A stretch of DNA of 36,379 nt from positions 1 to 36,379 of the forward strand of contig CAIZDL010000039.1 of assembly GCA_903931735.1 (NCBI GenBank), written 5' to 3'. The notes under the pieces were generated by a model, which saw only the letters and a program-made list of their open reading frames with translations, searched no databases and was not told the DNA's origin. Of this stretch, positions 7,226 to 14,856 are shown piece by piece; position 1 is the first letter of the stretch, and the number at the start of each line of letters is the position of its first letter. A program made the translations under genes and the position numbers. The DNA comes from an uncultured Rhodospirillales bacterium (lineage in GTDB: Bacteria; Pseudomonadota; Alphaproteobacteria; Azospirillales; Azospirillaceae).

Positions 7226-7546
7226 TTAATCTTCCGCATCATCCTCGGCATCGTCATCGAGCGCGGCCCGCCGCTCTTCGGCCCATTCCGCGCCCGCAAG
7301 GAACGCAAAGGCTGAAATCACTGCCATGGTGCCATCATCCTGACCGGTGCCATAAACAATCTCGGCCTCAATCGTGCCGGGGTTCAGCTCCAGGTCCCAC
7401 TCGACCAGACCATCGGGCCAGACGTGCTGGATCAGATTAAACGGCTGATCATTCAGCGCGCACCAAATGTTGAACTCATCAACAGTGGCGATGCGCGACT
7501 TCTCGGTATAGGCCGGACGATAGGGGGTGCTCGGTTTCATCGTCAT
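7226..7546 (-). CDS. Small acidic hypothetical protein
   Basis: This ORF of about 106 aa starts at one of two adjacent ATGs (7546 or 7540, giving MTMKPST or MKPST). A longer open frame upstream is only the shadow of the PAS gene. The chain has a conserved-looking core (VDEFNIWCALNDQPFNLI, WPDGLVEWDLELNPG) and a strongly acidic tail, DDDAEDDAED. I do not recognise a family. It begins 13 bp after the stop of the PAS_5 gene on the same strand, so the two are probably co-transcribed. The 230 bp between it and the next gene downstream shows no feature I can support. Confidence 0.7.
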   Translation of the reverse strand: MTMKPSTPYRPAYTEKSRIATVDEFNIWCALNDQPFNLIQHVWPDGLVEWDLELNPGTIEAEIVYGTGQDDGTMAVISAFAFLAGAEWAEERRAALDDDAEDDAED

Positions 7547-7559
7547 CCCGAAGCGACTT

Positions 7560-7994
7560 CTACAATTCATACGCGGCGACAAGCAACTTATCGATAGCCT
7601 GACCATCGGTAGAGAGCGGCAACACCACCCGCTCCCACGTCTGCTTCGCACCGTTAAAGGTTGCGGTGTAGACGCGATGAAGCGGCGAACGCTGCCGGCA
7701 CACCAACTCATACTCCTGCCGCAAGATATCACGCACCGCCTCGGGCAAATCATTCAGGGTTTGGCCGAGGCGGCTCTCCCCAAAAGCGCGAGCCAGCGAG
7801 CGGCCGTAATAGGAATAAAAAAACTCGCCATCGGTGTGCAGGTGCATGATCAGCAGGTTCGGCAGCCACCGGCGCAGGTCCGCAGGCTCCATATCGGAAC
7901 CCAACGGCAAGCCGCCTTTCGGGCATTGCTTCAACCAGAATGCGCAGAGAGCCTGCACTTCGGGGTGTCTCAGTCCTGTGGGTTCATCGACCAT
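7560..7994 (-). CDS. PAS_5 (PAS-fold) domain protein
   Basis: This 144-aa protein is essentially one PAS-like domain of the PAS_5 type, common in Rhodospirillales as small single-domain proteins. Family-typical text is visible: MEPADLRRWLPNLLIMH, then HTDGEFFYSYYGRSLARAFG and a C-terminal ERVVLPLSTDG. Members are presumed ligand sensors, but their output is generally unknown; no kinase, GGDEF or DNA-binding part is attached. The start is the ATG at 7994; no strong ribosome-binding site precedes it. The upstream 159 bp contains a short direct repeat (cattggtgaag, twice, 15 bp apart) and no gene I can support. The small acidic protein follows 13 bp downstream. Confidence 0.8.
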   Translation of the reverse strand: MVDEPTGLRHPEVQALCAFWLKQCPKGGLPLGSDMEPADLRRWLPNLLIMHLHTDGEFFYSYYGRSLARAFGESRLGQTLNDLPEAVRDILRQEYELVCRQRSPLHRVYTATFNGAKQTWERVVLPLSTDGQAIDKLLVAAYEL

Positions 7995-8153
7995 GTGATC
8001 TTAGGAGAAGTCATTGGTGAAGACAGCATTGGTGAAGGCGGCGTAGGATCAGGCCCGCACCCCGGAGCGTCGCCGCCCCGAACCGCGCAAGCACACCATA
8101 ACGCCCGACCAACGGGACGCGCAATCGCTATCTCGCAACCCGATGCAGGCCAT

Positions 8154-8336
8154 TCACGCTGGCTCATCCAGTTTCTTGCCATCGAGATCGCGGCAACCGC
8201 GATCTTTGGCGGCGCGATCGGCTTGCTTTTCCGCCTTGGGCCGGCCGGTACGAGCCCGGTTAACGCCGGCTTCCTGCTCCCGCACACGTTGCTCACGCTG
8301 CTTGCGATAGCGATTGAGGTTGACGATCTCGCCCAT
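8154..8336 (-). CDS. DUF4169 family protein
   Basis: A 60-aa highly charged protein starting MGEIVNLNRYRKQREQR and continuing GVNRARTGRPKAEKQ with a final LDGKKLDEPA. This is the DUF4169 pattern: an N-terminal VNLxxxRK, a central NRxxxGRxKAEK and a C-terminal LDG. The family is widespread in Alphaproteobacteria and has no established function. I chose the inner ATG at 8336 because GGGGAGG lies six bases upstream; the open frame extends 23 codons further without support. In many relatives it sits near fumC and sspB, but neither is present here. Confidence 0.87.
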   Translation of the reverse strand: MGEIVNLNRYRKQREQRVREQEAGVNRARTGRPKAEKQADRAAKDRGCRDLDGKKLDEPA

Positions 8337-8543
8337 GCCTGCCTCCCCAACCAAAAGAAAAATCAGCCGGACCGAAAATGGGAAGCTCCCGTTGCGTCCG
8401 GTCATCCGACCTTATAGCTTAACTCAGGCGCGCCCGGGTGCAAGCCCTACCGCAACGCTCCCAATATTTTTCCCCGGAGCCGCGGACCGGCGCCCGCCTC
8501 CTTTTTGAGACGCCCATCCCCGTTTTCAAAGGAACTCCGGCCG

Positions 8544-8972
8544 ATGTCCCCGATCAACCTAGTGCTCAACATACTCTGGATTGTGTTTGGTGGCCTTCCG
8601 ATCGCGCTGGGCTGGGCCATTGCCGGCATCATAATGGCCCTCACCATCGTCGGCCTGCCCTGGGCGCGGGCGGCGTTCACCATGGCGTTCTATGCCCTTG
8701 CCCCGTTCGGACGCCACGTGATGCGCAGCGACGAGGCGGAGGGGCACCCAACCATCAGCACCGGGCCGCTCGGAACCATCGGCAACATTATCTGGGTCCT
8801 GCTGGTCGGCTGGTGGCTGGCGCTGGAACACCTTGCCTTCGCCCTCGCCCTCGCGGTCACCGTCATCGGGCTGCCCTTCGCCTGGGCCCACCTTAAACTG
8901 GCCGGATTGTCGCTCTGGCCGGTTGGCATGGTCATCGTGTCCGATTCGGAAGCTGTGCCGCCACGATCATAA
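8544..8972 (+). CDS. yccF: YccF-family inner membrane protein
   Basis: This 142-aa membrane protein has the duplicated YccF layout: two similar halves, each with a hydrophobic hairpin and a VGLPxA motif (IMALTIVGLPWARAAF near residue 30 and VTVIGLPFAWAHLKLA near residue 112). The first half begins with NLVLNILWIVFGG and the second with GTIGNIIWVLLVG. Four hydrophobic stretches are visible. The family is broadly distributed with no settled function. I place the start at the ATG with AAAGGA ten bases upstream, not at the earlier in-frame codon at 8505. It is divergent from the DUF4169 gene. Confidence 0.88.
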   Translation: MSPINLVLNILWIVFGGLPIALGWAIAGIIMALTIVGLPWARAAFTMAFYALAPFGRHVMRSDEAEGHPTISTGPLGTIGNIIWVLLVGWWLALEHLAFALALAVTVIGLPFAWAHLKLAGLSLWPVGMVIVSDSEAVPPRS

Positions 8973-9014
8973 CGACAGCATGACAGCCGGACCTTTTGCG
9001 ATATGATACCCACC

Positions 9015-9074
9015 ACGGCTTTCCCACCCCAACGACGGCTTCCCCACCCCAACCACAGCTTCCCCACCCCAAAA
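9015..9074 (+). repeat. Three tandem 20-bp repeats in front of the LTxxQ protein gene
   Basis: ACRGCTTYCCCACCCCAAC-type units occupy 9015-9034, 9035-9054 and 9055-9074, exactly 20 bp apart with only two or three differences. The last copy runs into the AAAAGGAG ribosome-binding site of the gene at 9088. The array therefore lies in the 5' leader or core promoter. It could be a phase-variable spacer or a C-rich leader element; both are inference. Confidence 0.85.
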
Positions 9075-9087
9075 GGAGTGACCACCC

Positions 9088-9681
9088 ATGAAACGAGGCG
9101 CATTAACCCTGGCGATAGCGGGCATGGCCCTGGTGTTAACCCTCCCCGCCGCCAGCGCTGAAACGATCATGCCCGGCGGACTGATCCAACTGGCCCAAGC
9201 CTCCAATCAGGTCGAACCCGCTCCGGCCGCGCCCGACGCCCGGCGCCCGCGCGGCGATGAAGGCAAAGCCCGCCCCGACCGCCACCGGACTATGACCCAG
9301 CGCACCCAGGAAATGTGCGAATCAGCCGACGCCCATCATGTGGCCACCCTCGCCTTCTCGGAAGCCCGGCTCAAGCTCACCCCGGCCCAAAAGCCCACTT
9401 GGGCTAAGTTTGTCGAAGCCGCAACAGCGGCCCACCAGGGCATGATCAAGCTGATGTGCACCGACACCAAGGGCATGACCCCGCCAACCACCCTGCCCGC
9501 GCGCCTCGCCCGCGACGAGCAGATGGCCCAGGCCCGGCTTTCCCACATCCAAACCCTGCGTCCGGCCCTGGAAGACCTCTATAAGTCCCTCACCCCCGAA
9601 CAACAAAAAACCGCCGACACCTTGCCGCTGGGCGGCCCTGGCCATGGTCGCGGCTCGCATCGAACCCAACAGGGCTGGTAA
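9088..9681 (+). CDS. Periplasmic Spy/CpxP-like LTxxQ protein
   Basis: A 197-aa protein with a clear signal peptide (MKRGALTLAIAGMALVLTLP, cleavage probably after PAASA) followed by a disordered Pro/Arg-rich stretch and a helical domain. Two LTxxQ-type motifs mark the Spy/CpxP group: LTPAQKPTWAKF (about residue 92) and LTPEQQKTAD (about 168). E. coli Spy and CpxP are periplasmic helper proteins that prevent aggregation or inhibit CpxA; a comparable envelope-stress role is inferred. Two Cys (in EMCESA and LMCTDT) could pair in the periplasm. The gene has a good ribosome-binding site (AAAAGGAG) immediately after a tandem 20-bp repeat array. It is followed 45 bp later by the cobalamin adenosyltransferase gene. 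Confidence 0.85.
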   Translation: MKRGALTLAIAGMALVLTLPAASAETIMPGGLIQLAQASNQVEPAPAAPDARRPRGDEGKARPDRHRTMTQRTQEMCESADAHHVATLAFSEARLKLTPAQKPTWAKFVEAATAAHQGMIKLMCTDTKGMTPPTTLPARLARDEQMAQARLSHIQTLRPALEDLYKSLTPEQQKTADTLPLGGPGHGRGSHRTQQGW

Positions 9682-9726
9682 GGATCGGGCTCGCTATGGC
9701 GACGAAAACTTGGTAAAATCGCCGCC

Positions 9727-10296
9727 ATGGTGAAGCTTACCCGTATCTATACCCGTGGTGGTGACAAGGGCCAAACCTCGCTCGGCAGTGGCCGGCGGGT
9801 GGCCAAGCACGATATGCGCGTGGCGGCCTACGGCGCGGTGGACGAGGCCAACGCCGCCCTTGGCTTGGCCCGCCTGCACACCAAAGACCTGCCCAAGATC
9901 GATGCCATGCTCGCGCGGGTCCAGAACGACCTGTTTGATCTTGGCGCCGACCTGTGCACCCCCCACGAAGACCAACCGAACAATCCGCCGCTGCGCATCG
10001 TGCCAGCCCAGGTTGATCGGCTGGAACAGGAAATCGACGCCCTCAACGCCAATTTGCCAGCGCTGGACTCCTTCATCCTGCCCGGGGGCACCCCGGCCGG
10101 CGCGTGGCTCCACATGGCCCGCACCATCACCCGGCGCGCCGAACGCGACATGACGCTGCTGGCCGAACACGAACCGGTGGCGGCCCCGGCTCTCCACTAC
10201 ATCAATCGTCTTTCGGACCACCTCTTCGTGCTTGGCCGCGCCGTCAACGACCAAGGGCGGGCCGATGTGCTGTGGATACCGGGAAGCAATCGCTAA
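9727..10296 (+). CDS. ATP:cob(I)alamin adenosyltransferase, PduO type
   Basis: This 189-aa protein matches PduO-type corrinoid adenosyltransferases, which transfer the 5'-deoxyadenosyl group of ATP to cob(I)alamin to make coenzyme B12. Family motifs are complete: YTRGGDKGQTSL (ATP-binding loop, about residues 8-19), YGAVDEANAALGLAR (about 35-49), TRRAERD (about 137-143) and YINRLSDHLFVLGR (about 158-171). Length is typical of the trimeric family. No cobalamin-dependent enzyme or other B12 gene is nearby. The moeB-like gene starts 21 bp downstream, so the two may be co-transcribed. Confidence 0.95.
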   Translation: MVKLTRIYTRGGDKGQTSLGSGRRVAKHDMRVAAYGAVDEANAALGLARLHTKDLPKIDAMLARVQNDLFDLGADLCTPHEDQPNNPPLRIVPAQVDRLEQEIDALNANLPALDSFILPGGTPAGAWLHMARTITRRAERDMTLLAEHEPVAAPALHYINRLSDHLFVLGRAVNDQGRADVLWIPGSNR

Positions 10297-10317
10297 CCCC
10301 CCGACCAACGCACCGCC

Positions 10318-11106
10318 ATGGACTTCACCGATTCTCAACTCGAACGCTACGCCCGTCATATCATGTTGCCCGAGGTCGGCGGCGCCGGGCAAGCGCGGCT
10401 GCTTGGGGCGCGGGTGCTGGTGGTGGGCGCGGGCGGTTTGGGCTCGCCGCTGCTGCTTTATTTGGCCGCCGCCGGACTTGGCACGCTGGGCGTAATCGAC
10501 GCCGATGTGGTTGATCTTTCAAACCTCCAGCGCCAAGTGATCCACGACGGCGCCTCCCTCGGCCGCCCCAAGGTTGATAGCGCCGCCGAACGCATCCGGG
10601 CGATCAACCCCGACATTACGGTTGAGCGCCACCATGCCAAGCTGACCAAGGCCAACGCCGCCGCGCTGATCAGCCGCTACGACGTAATCGCCGACGGCAC
10701 CGATAATTTCTCCGCGCGCTTCCTGATCAACGATGCCTGCTTTTTTGCCGGCAAAACGCTGGTTTCAGCGGCGATATTGCGGTTTGAAGGCCAGATATCG
10801 ACCTTTAAGCCCCATGCCGGAGCGAGCCACCCATGTTATCGGTGCATTTTTCCCGAACCACCGCCGCCAGGGCTGGTGCCAACCTGCGCCGAGGGCGGGG
10901 TTTTTGGCGCGCTGGCCGGCGCTGTCGGCTCATTTCAGGCGATGGAAGTGCTGAAAGAAGTGCTGGGCATCGGCGACAGCCTTTCCGGCCACCTGCTCCT
11001 GATCGACGGGTTGACCAGCATTTTCCGCAAAATCAAAATCCCCCGCGATCCCGGCTGCCCCCTTTGCGGCCCCTCTCCTGCCATCAGGACGCTGGAAACA
11101 GGATGA
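10318..11106 (+). CDS. moeB: MoeB/ThiF family adenylyltransferase (E1-like)
   Basis: This 262-aa protein activates the C-terminal Gly-Gly of a ubiquitin-like sulfur carrier (MoaD or ThiS) by adenylation. Visible marks are [16 protein letters not shown] at the N-terminus, the nucleotide-binding GAGGLGSP (about residues 40-47), [23 protein letters not shown], and two CxxC zinc pairs (CYRC, CPLC). It has no rhodanese domain, so it is the short MoeB/HesA form. MoeB is the usual annotation, but ThiF or a dual role cannot be excluded. It follows the adenosyltransferase gene by 21 bp and precedes a chemoreceptor. Confidence 0.93.
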   Translation: MDFTDSQLERYARHIMLPEVGGAGQARLLGARVLVVGAGGLGSPLLLYLAAAGLGTLGVIDADVVDLSNLQRQVIHDGASLGRPKVDSAAERIRAINPDITVERHHAKLTKANAAALISRYDVIADGTDNFSARFLINDACFFAGKTLVSAAILRFEGQISTFKPHAGASHPCYRCIFPEPPPPGLVPTCAEGGVFGALAGAVGSFQAMEVLKEVLGIGDSLSGHLLLIDGLTSIFRKIKIPRDPGCPLCGPSPAIRTLETG

Positions 11107-11135
11107 TTTCCGACTAATCACTGGTATGCTAACAC

Positions 11136-11159
11136 TGTTTCAGTGTTTCAGTGTTTCAC
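11136..11159 (+). repeat. Three tandem 8-bp repeats
   Basis: TGTTTCAG is repeated at 11136, 11144 and 11152, with the last copy ending in C. The repeats lie between moeB and the chemoreceptor start at 11195, in the region expected to hold the leader or promoter. No function can be assigned. Confidence 0.6.
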
Positions 11160-11194
11160 GGGTCGGACGATCACCAGCCAATATGGGAGCGGTC

Positions 11195-13708
11195 ATGGCA
11201 AACGCGGGTTTCTTTGAACGCTACAAGGTCGGTGCCCGTATCAATTCTGGCTTTGCGATCGTGTTGCTGCTGCTGGTCATCGTCGCCATTATGGCGGTGA
11301 TGGATTTGCGGAGCAGCGCCGCCAGCCTCAAGGATTATGCGCGGGTCGCCGGCAACACCGTTCAGGTGGTCAGCATTGCCACCGATGTCGCCGAAATGCG
11401 CCGCCGGGTGGTGCTGTTCGCCGATACCGGCGAGGAAAAGCCGCTCAGCCGCGCGCGCGAGCTGATCGGAACCATCGCCGCCAACCTCGAAACGTTTGGC
11501 AACGCCACCAAAGCCACCGATCGCCGCCAAATGCTGGTCGAACTGGGCGATCTGGTCCACCGCTATGGCGCCAACCTGGAACGCGCGGTCATCCTGCGCG
11601 CCGACCGCGAAACCATGTTCGCCACGACCATGGCTGCGGTCGGCACCAAGCTGAGCGGGGCCATCGCCGACGCCACCAAACAAGCGATGGCCGATAACGA
11701 CTTTCCGGTCGCGGCCCGGGCTGGCATCGCGGAAAACGCCTTCACCATGGCCCGCTACTGGGCCGCCCGCTATACCGCCAAAGGCGAGCAGCGCTTCGCC
11801 GATCAGGTCAGCGCCCAAGTCTCCCTGTTCGGCAAAGATGTGGACGCGCTGCTGCCCCAGGTGACCAACCCGAAAGTCGTCGAGCGGCTGAAAACCGCAG
11901 CGACGGCCGCGAGCGAATACCACCAGCGATTCGGCGAGGCGCAAGCGCTCAACCGCGCGTTCGATGAAATGGTTTACCAAACCTTGGCTAGCATCGGCGT
12001 CGAGTTTGCCGACAAGGCCGCCAAGCTGCGCGACCACCAGCTCGCGCGCAACGCCGATCTGCTCGCCGAAACCGATGCCGACATGGCCGCCGCCGCCTCA
12101 AGGACCATTGGCCTCTCGATCTTGGCGCTCTTAATCGGCTTGCTCGCCGCCCGCCTGATCGCGCGCAGCATCATCACCCCGGTCGAGGGGGTGCGCAACG
12201 TCATGGTCGAGCTGGCCGAGGGGCGCCTCGATGTCATCGTGCCTTACACCGAGGGGCTCGACGAGCTGGCCGAAATGGCGCGGGCGGTCAACACCTTCAA
12301 AGACGTTTCCACCGGCGCGGTGCGCGCGGGCTGCGCGCTCGATCAAGTGACCGCCAACGTCATGATGGCCGATACCAACGGGCTGATCACCTATGTCAAC
12401 CCAGCCCTCACCCAAATGTTCCGCACCGCCGAGAACGACCTGAAAGAGGTGATGCCAAACTTTGATGCCGGCGCACTGGTCGGGCGGAATTACGACGAGT
12501 TCCACCAACGCCCCGAGCGCCAACGCCAAATGCTGGCCAATCTGACAACGACCCTCAAGGGCGGGGCCAAAGTCGGGCGCCGGACCTTTACCGTCATCGC
12601 CAACCCGGTACTCAGCCGACTCGGCGTGCGACTCGGCACCGTGGTTGAGTGGCGCGACCTGACCGACGAGTTGCTGATCGAAGAAGAGATCAAGGATATC
12701 GTTGAGGGCGCCCTTCATGGCGACCTCTCGCGCCGAGTCTCCCTTGAGGGAAAATCCGGCTTTTCCCTCGAAATCAGCCAGGGGATCAACGGCATCGCCA
12801 GCACGATCTCCGACGTTTCTGAAGAGCTGGCGACAGCCCTCGACGCCATGGCCAACGGCGATATCAGCCAACGAATCACCACCCACTACGAAGGTGTTTT
12901 CGGACGTCTGAAGGACGACTACAACGCCACCTCCGACAAATTGGGCGAAGTGGTGGGCCGGATCACCGACGCCACCCAGGCAATCAGCAACGCCTCGGCC
13001 GAAGTCTCGGCTGGCAGTTCCGATCTCGCCGACCGCACCGAGCATCAAGCCTCCAACCTCGAAGAAACCGCGGCGGCAATGGAACAGCTTGGCGCCACCA
13101 CCCGCAGCAACGCCGAAAACGCCAACGAAGCCAACCAGATGGCCGGTAAGGCCAAGCAGGCGGCCGAGCACGGCGGAAAGCTCGCGGGCTCGGCGGTGGA
13201 GTCCATCAAGCATATCGAACAGGCGTCACGCCGAATCACCGACATCATTGGCGTCATCGACGAAATAGCCTTCCAAACCAACCTGCTCGCCCTCAACGCC
13301 GCCGTCGAGGCCGCCCGAGCCGGAGACGCCGGCAAAGGCTTTGCCGTGGTGGCCCAAGAGGTGCGGGTGCTGGCCGGGCGATCGGCCCAAGCGAGCAAAG
13401 AAATCAAAGCGCTGATCACCGCCAGCAACAATCAGGTGCGTGAGGGCGTCGAGATGGTTCAAAAGGCGGGCAGCGCGCTCGGCGGCATTGTGGAGAGCGT
13501 CAACCGCGTCGCCGCGATGATCGAAGAAATGGCCACCGCCAGCTCGGAGCAAGCCAGCGCCATCGACGAAATCAACTCCTCGGTGGCCCAACTCGATGAA
13601 ATGACCCAAAAGAACGCGGCATTGGTGGAAGAAACCAGCGCCGCCGCCCAAGCAATGGCCGGACAGTCCCGCGATTTGAAAGACCTGATGGCGTTTTTTG
13701 TCACCTGA
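11195..13708 (+). CDS. Methyl-accepting chemotaxis protein with internal PAS domain
   Basis: This 837-aa chemoreceptor has a short cytoplasmic tail, TM1 (about 19-37), a helical periplasmic sensor (about 38-303), TM2 (about 304-321), and a HAMP domain. A PAS-like domain follows (about 382-495, starting [21 protein letters not shown]), then a second HAMP-like segment and the long signalling coiled coil. The hairpin tip [20 protein letters not shown] begins near residue 688. Signals from the sensor would be passed to CheA/CheW at the tip. No C-terminal CheR-binding pentapeptide is present. The start is the ATG with GGGAG six bases upstream; an in-frame ATG at 11126 lies in the repeat region and is less likely. 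An internal PAS can bind haem, flavin or nothing, so oxygen or redox sensing is only possible. Confidence 0.93.
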   Translation: MANAGFFERYKVGARINSGFAIVLLLLVIVAIMAVMDLRSSAASLKDYARVAGNTVQVVSIATDVAEMRRRVVLFADTGEEKPLSRARELIGTIAANLETFGNATKATDRRQMLVELGDLVHRYGANLERAVILRADRETMFATTMAAVGTKLSGAIADATKQAMADNDFPVAARAGIAENAFTMARYWAARYTAKGEQRFADQVSAQVSLFGKDVDALLPQVTNPKVVERLKTAATAASEYHQRFGEAQALNRAFDEMVYQTLASIGVEFADKAAKLRDHQLARNADLLAETDADMAAAASRTIGLSILALLIGLLAARLIARSIITPVEGVRNVMVELAEGRLDVIVPYTEGLDELAEMARAVNTFKDVSTGAVRAGCALDQVTANVMMADTNGLITYVNPALTQMFRTAENDLKEVMPNFDAGALVGRNYDEFHQRPERQRQMLANLTTTLKGGAKVGRRTFTVIANPVLSRLGVRLGTVVEWRDLTDELLIEEEIKDIVEGALHGDLSRRVSLEGKSGFSLEISQGINGIASTISDVSEELATALDAMANGDISQRITTHYEGVFGRLKDDYNATSDKLGEVVGRITDATQAISNASAEVSAGSSDLADRTEHQASNLEETAAAMEQLGATTRSNAENANEANQMAGKAKQAAEHGGKLAGSAVESIKHIEQASRRITDIIGVIDEIAFQTNLLALNAAVEAARAGDAGKGFAVVAQEVRVLAGRSAQASKEIKALITASNNQVREGVEMVQKAGSALGGIVESVNRVAAMIEEMATASSEQASAIDEINSSVAQLDEMTQKNAALVEETSAAAQAMAGQSRDLKDLMAFFVT

Positions 13709-13737
13709 TCGGGAGGGGGCGAGTACAATAAAACCTC

Positions 13738-13759
13738 AGAGGCTGTCCGGACAGCCTCT
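13738..13759. terminator. Perfect 22-bp palindrome after the chemoreceptor gene
   Basis: AGAGGCTGTCC is followed directly by its reverse complement, giving an 11-bp perfect inverted repeat 29 bp after the chemoreceptor stop. There is no T-tract on the plus strand; an A-rich run precedes it, which would be T-rich on the other strand. It may terminate transcription or act as a binding site; the first is more likely by position. Confidence 0.55.
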
Positions 13760-13816
13760 CAGCCTAGCCCCACCGGCCAAACGCGCTATCATCATGGGAT
13801 ACCAGGAGAGAGTATC

Positions 13817-14065
13817 ATGAGCGCCGTTCCATTCGACACACTGAAGCTAGCCGACCGCCTCCAGGCCGGTGGATTCACTTCGGAACAATCGCGTTCGGCG
13901 GCAGCGGCCCTGGCTGAAGCAATGTCCGGAGCGGACCTTGTGACACGGGATCATCTTGACGCCAAGCTCTCGGAAACCAAAGCCGATATCCTGCGCTGGA
14001 TGGTTGGTGCCATGGCAGCCCAGACGGCGCTGATTGTCGGTCTTGTCAAACTGCTCGGCCACTAA
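13817..14065 (+). CDS. DUF1640-like (coiled-coil, membrane-anchored) small protein
   Basis: This 82-aa protein has the layout of the DUF1640/CCDC90-like group: MSAVPFDTLKLADRLQAGG at the N-terminus, a Glu/Ala-rich helical segment, a coiled-coil stretch around VTRDHLDAKLSETKADI, and a C-terminal membrane anchor (about residues 61-79, WMVGAMAAQTALIVGLVKLL). Bacterial members are common and uncharacterised. GGAGAG precedes the ATG at suitable distance. It is shorter than many relatives because the coiled coil holds only a few heptads. It lies between the chemoreceptor and the convergent DUF1178 gene. Confidence 0.8.
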   Translation: MSAVPFDTLKLADRLQAGGFTSEQSRSAAAALAEAMSGADLVTRDHLDAKLSETKADILRWMVGAMAAQTALIVGLVKLLGH

Positions 14066-14104
14066 CGGAAATAGCCGGCGAGCCCCCCGGCCCCTTCGTC
14101 AAAA

Positions 14105-14341
14105 CTACCCCATCATCGGGCAGGCGCCACCGCCACTGCACGAGGGCGCGCCACAGGGTGCTGGGGCTGCGGGCTGGGACTTGCCAACCCTTGGCGCCAT
14201 GATCGCCTTATCGACCCGATGGCCACTGCAAGACGGGCAGCTCAGCGCACTCCCGCTTTTCTGGCTATCGTAATCGGCCATGTTATCAAACCACTGGTCA
14301 AACTCGTGGCCGCAATCACAGCGCAGCGAATAGAGGATCAT
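14105..14341 (-). CDS. DUF1178 family zinc-ribbon-like protein, short form
   Basis: The 78-aa protein begins MILYSLRCDCGHEFDQWF, typical of DUF1178, and has a second Cys pair in LSCPSCSGHRVDKAIMAP. The four Cys probably bind zinc. Typical DUF1178 proteins are roughly 140-150 aa; this one ends soon after the ribbon in a Cys/Gly-rich tail (APCGAPSCSGGGACPMMG). The start is the inner ATG at 14341, which matches the family N-terminus; the open frame continues 34 codons upstream into the promoter region without support. Function is unknown for the family. Confidence 0.82.
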   Translation of the reverse strand: MILYSLRCDCGHEFDQWFDNMADYDSQKSGSALSCPSCSGHRVDKAIMAPRVGKSQPAAPAPCGAPSCSGGGACPMMG

Positions 14342-14391
14342 GACGGCACTTTCGCGAAAAAATCCGGGCTCGGTGGACCGGTTCGGCAGGA

Positions 14392-14419
14392 TAATTATCG
14401 CGAACAGGCCCGATGTCAA
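14392..14419 (-). promoter_or_regulatory. Candidate promoter for the DUF1178 gene
   Basis: Read on the minus strand, a perfect TTGACA (14414-14419) is followed after 16 bp by TAATTA (14392-14397) within an AT-rich patch, about 50 bp before the gene's ATG. The -35 box is strong and the -10 box weak. Confidence 0.4.
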
Positions 14420-14429
14420 CACCACCGGC

Positions 14430-14459
14430 TTGACCTGCCACACCGCCAGCCACTACATA
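14430..14459 (+). promoter_or_regulatory. Candidate promoter for trxA
   Basis: TTGACC (14430-14435) and TACATA (14454-14459) are 18 bp apart and lie 64 bp before the trxA start. It is back to back with the candidate promoter of the divergent DUF1178 gene. The -10 match is modest. Confidence 0.33.
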
Positions 14460-14522
14460 GTCGTTTAGCTGGCGTCTCTGCCGGCACCCATCCTGCCCCT
14501 TAAAGCCCCTCCGCGAGGACCC

Positions 14523-14846
14523 ATGAGCACTCCCATCAAGGTCACCGACCAGAGTTTCCAAACCGACGTTCTGGGAGCCGCAGGGCCAGTGCTGCTGGAC
14601 TTCTGGGCCGAATGGTGCGGCCCCTGCAAGCAGATCGCGCCGCTCCTCGACGAAATCGCCAAGGAGTATGCCGGCAAGCTGACCATCGCCAAACTCAACA
14701 TCGACGAGAACCCGGTCACCCCCTCGCGATTCGGCGTGCGCGGGATCCCGACCCTGCTGCTCTTCAAGGGTGGCAACGTCGCCGCGACCAAAATCGGCGC
14801 TCTCGGCAAAGTCGCGCTGAAAAGCTGGATCGACGGGGCGCTGTAA
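14523..14846 (+). CDS. trxA: Thioredoxin
   Basis: This 107-aa protein is a canonical thioredoxin, reducing protein disulfides in the cytoplasm with electrons from thioredoxin reductase. The redox motif WCGPC is at residues 31-35, preceded by LLDFWAE. The cis-proline motif GIPT has Pro76, and FKGGN and the C-terminal helix follow. There is no signal peptide. GAGG precedes the ATG by a few bases. It is convergent with the ubiD-like gene, the two stops being 10 bp apart. Thioredoxin reductase is not in the window. Confidence 0.97.
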   Translation: MSTPIKVTDQSFQTDVLGAAGPVLLDFWAEWCGPCKQIAPLLDEIAKEYAGKLTIAKLNIDENPVTPSRFGVRGIPTLLLFKGGNVAATKIGALGKVALKSWIDGAL

Positions 14847-14856
14847 CCCCCTCCCC

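Noticed and set aside
8012-8037. Short direct repeat cattggtgaag, two copies 15 bp apart, upstream of the PAS_5 gene
   Set aside because: Only two copies of 11 bp with no associated promoter; too little to claim a regulatory site.
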